64,000 bases of DNA, taken from positions 3,209,232 to 3,273,231 of the forward strand of contig NC_085089.1 in the NCBI RefSeq assembly GCF_963422355.1, read 5' to 3'. The DNA comes from Corticium candelabrum. Lineage: Eukaryota; Porifera; Homoscleromorpha; Homosclerophorida; Plakinidae. Each line of letters starts with the position of its first letter. Positions within the stretch are counted from its first letter, which is position 1. Under the pieces are notes generated by a model, which searched no databases, was not told the DNA's origin, and saw only the letters and a program-made list of their open reading frames with translations. Positions 30,601-64,000 of the stretch are shown here, piece by piece. The position numbers and the translations under genes are program-made.

Positions 30601-31842
30601 TAAACGAGTCCCCTAACATATGGAGCAGGAATAGCAGAACTAGCTAGGGTAGCATTCAGATAACTAATTGACTTTTGGCAAGTCAAGAAATCAGGGACAT
30701 TTGAGAAAAGAAGGTATGTTGGCAGGCACCTACCTGGATGTGGATTGGTCACTTTGGCTCACTACTGCCGAATATGTTTACATGAGGGGAGTTTGCGAAC
30801 ATTAATTTTTACAAGAGTTTGCAACAATTTACTAACTATTTACTTACAAAATTTGTGGATTTACAGTGTATCTTCATGTGCAATAGAACCATCCTTGTCT
30901 GGGAAAGCTTGATTATATTAGTTTAGAGATGGTTGATTGGTATGGTTGATGTCAATTACTGTTAGGTTATGTCAGCATTGCGAGTCAGAGGTAAAGAAGG
31001 ACAACATATTCTGTAGCAAGCACCTCAAGGTGTTGACCACAGGTAATACAAATTTCAATAAGTTACTTCCAGTTAATATCTCACTCACTTATAAACATGT
31101 TACGTGACCATGGTATAAATTACGTATGATTAGTGTGCTATATGCCTTTTACGAGTAGGGGGCGGGGTTATCACCCGAGAGTAGGCTAAGGTGAAGCCTG
31201 GGGTGATAACCCCGTTCCTCATGCTGGTAAAACCAGATAGCATGCTAATCATATGATAACCTGTAACTATTGAACTGATCATATAATTGTTTATGTGGCA
31301 GGTGCAAAGTTCACTCTGGCAGAAGTGATTGGTGTGGAGTTTGTTTGCAGACTGTCAGATGACCATAGGTTGAATGAGTTTCCCTGTTTGCCTTATGTGA
31401 GACTACAGTAGTGCTAATATTTTTATCAAGTGAGATTCTCTTTGGGGGTGCCTCTGTGGATAGTCGTGATCCAATCAATTTGAAAGGAATCATTGAAGTA
31501 ATCAATATAGAGAATGAGCAGCTGCCAACACGTATGTATTAGTAGTGTAGTTGTAATAAAGAATGGAGTTATGTTATATCCTGCTTTGTTGTCAAGAGGA
31601 AAGAGGTTCGTTTTCTTCAGAAGTGTGCGGATTAGTCCTCGTGTATAGACCACCACACAGTAAAGAAGAAGTGAGCATCCAATTGAAAATTGTCGAGCAG
31701 GAGGATAAGGCTAAACATGGAAAAGAATGGCTTTTGGCTTTGAAAAAGGTTAGTAATCTTGTCATGTTGACTGTAATGAATAACAACGCAGTTACATTAT
31801 TTAATTCAATAGGCACTAACCATCTTGCACCGGAAGAAGTAA
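27671..31842 (+). CDS. ZFYVE21: Zinc finger FYVE domain-containing protein 21 homologue
   Basis: ZFYVE21 proteins bind phosphoinositide membranes of endosomes and act in focal-adhesion turnover in vertebrates. Exons: 27671-27778, 27841-27897, 27994-28085, 30966-31042, 31302-31368, 31431-31531, 31597-31748 and 31813-31842. The product is 227 aa (human 234). The N-terminal block KRLVRGKGGLRM and DLAEPSW is characteristic. The FYVE finger spans about residues 40-91, with Cys at 40, 45, 58, 61, 66, 69, 88 and 91 and the basic motif RRHHCRVCG. The first zinc pair is spaced C-x4-C rather than the usual C-x2-C. The remaining residues match the family's PH-like C-terminal domain: HLKVLTTGAKF, FVCRLSDDH and the final tryptophan helix WLLALKKALTILHRKK. 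Intron 3 is 2.9 kb and carries a MITE. Confidence is high for identity and a little lower for the short final exon. Confidence 0.9.
28235..28600. mobile_element. GATCGCGATC-rich foldback MITE in ZFYVE21 intron 3
   Basis: The left portion (TGTCCGCACTAG, then GGATCGCGATCGG) pairs with the right portion (reverse complement TGTACACACTTG, then GGATCGCGATCGG). Further GATCGCAATCCGATCG words occur inside both ends. The limits are approximate and no target duplication was found. Confidence 0.6.
28601..30965. other. ZFYVE21 intron 3, remainder
   Basis: No gene recognised. It contains three tandem 19-bp units (GACGTGTCGGGAACACAGT) at 29275-29331. The open frames here lack similarity and splice context. 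Confidence 0.45.
31126..31252. repeat. Small foldback in ZFYVE21 intron 4
   Basis: 31126-31176 and 31200-31252 are inverted repeats. They share ATGATTAG-TGCTAT in the outer part and GGGGTTATCACCC in the inner part, around a 23-nt loop. This resembles a very short MITE. Confidence 0.7.
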
Positions 31843-32086
31843 TGTACACTGCCATCTTGGTGGAATTATCTGTGGCCCTAATCCCGTGAATAGAAGAAAG
31901 TGCTGTTAGTGGATTGTTATGATCATATTGACAGACAAGGTTGTTATCTGTAGACTTCAATTGTGAATATAAATTTAGTAGGAACAGGAATCAATTGTAC
32001 CAAACAGTAACATCAACATGTACGACAAACTATCTCAATGATAATGATGGCATCTGATAAATTTGGAGTCATAACCTTGTTGTAAA

Positions 32087-63233
<31,147 letters not shown>

Positions 63234-64000
63234 TGAAATTCATTGTGCTATTGGTTTGCTGGTGTGTTTGCTAATTAACTGTTTCTTAGTAAACAATTTG
63301 TTACGTTAACAGCAATGAGAGTAAGATTATCCAGTTTTAGATAGTTGTTTATGGATGACATGATTTTAATGTATGGCGCTGCGACATAATTAGATGCTTA
63401 ACTGTACTAATTGAACTGCTGGACTTCCTTGCGGCGTATGAGCTATTTCTGAAGTGATGGGAAAACTGGTTTGCTGTAATTTAATTGTGAGACAGACTTT
63501 GCTGACTTTGATGAAGTCATTAGTAAACTGTAACCTTAGACTTGTTGCAGTCTGCTGAATGTGTTCTATTTTGCTCATTCCATATTTGCAATCACTTCAT
63601 TAATGAAACAACTGCAAAGGTTTTTATGTTTCAGACATATTACAATGTACAAGTAATGCACATGGCACTGGGTTTGTATAGATGGTTTAGTTTTGCTGAC
63701 ATAATTTACTCTGTCAGTATCTCTGTGTCCTTATCTTTTATGATTACTATCCTGAGGTAAAGGTTTTGAAATTTGCAATACTACAACATTACAGAAACCA
63801 GTCATAAAGGGCAGTATGGACAGACGCATCATCTAAGCTGTTCAAGTTCCTCAGTTTCCTGTCTGTCTGTCTGTTTCTCTGCGTCTGTCAATTCTCTGGT
63901 TTTCTGTTTTTTCTCCTAATCTCTACATGGAAACACAAGGCAAATAAGTGGAAGTTCACAGGAAACTGGTGCATGTGCTGAAAGGAGTCTTGCAAGCAGA
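63234..64000. other. 3' flank of EML
   Basis: Contains the EML 3' UTR. No canonical AATAAA is seen close to the stop, and no further gene is recognised before the window ends. Confidence 0.45.

Overview
This window is a eukaryotic, animal-type chromosome segment. Its genes have many exons, 50-65 nt mini-introns sit beside multi-kilobase ones, and there are long CA/GT microsatellites and many DNA-transposon relics. Short introns, dense small DNA transposons and a gene set shared with animals (EML5/6, CNRIP1, ZFYVE21, CUTC, DUS3L) suggest an early-branching metazoan such as a sponge or cnidarian. That taxon is inferred from style, not shown by a marker.

Layout: (1) 95-2667, a decayed hAT transposon. 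(2) 2668-6337, intergenic, with a 310-bp CA array and an old inverted repeat. (3) 6338-9674 (+), a DUS3L-type tRNA dihydrouridine synthase, 11 exons, two with GC donors. (4) 10183-15763 (+), a CutC-family protein, 8 exons. (5) 18087-20213 (+), an AAAP/SLC38-like amino-acid transporter, 3 exons. (6) 20214-27670, a transposon-rich intergenic block with an inverted-repeat element split by a Mutator-like element with an exact 11-bp target duplication, plus a 51-bp-stem hairpin. (7) 27671-31842 (+), ZFYVE21, 8 exons. (8) 32087-34253 (-), CNRIP1, 2 exons. (9) 34346-63233 (+), a full-length EML5/EML6-type microtubule protein, 37 coding exons, 1964 aa, three HELP-WD40 modules. It starts only 92 bp from the divergent CNRIP1 start codon.

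The exon models were joined by hand. Every junction keeps the reading frame, and the products have lengths typical of their families: 588, 246, 480, 227, 163 and 1964 aa. The genes do not form one pathway. The CNRIP1/EML pair probably shares a promoter. The large EML introns are the main transposon reservoir: they hold several TA-flanked (mariner/Tigger-type), TTA/TAA-flanked (PIF/Harbinger-type) and 11-bp-flanked (Mutator-type) non-autonomous elements, many with readable terminal repeats and target duplications.
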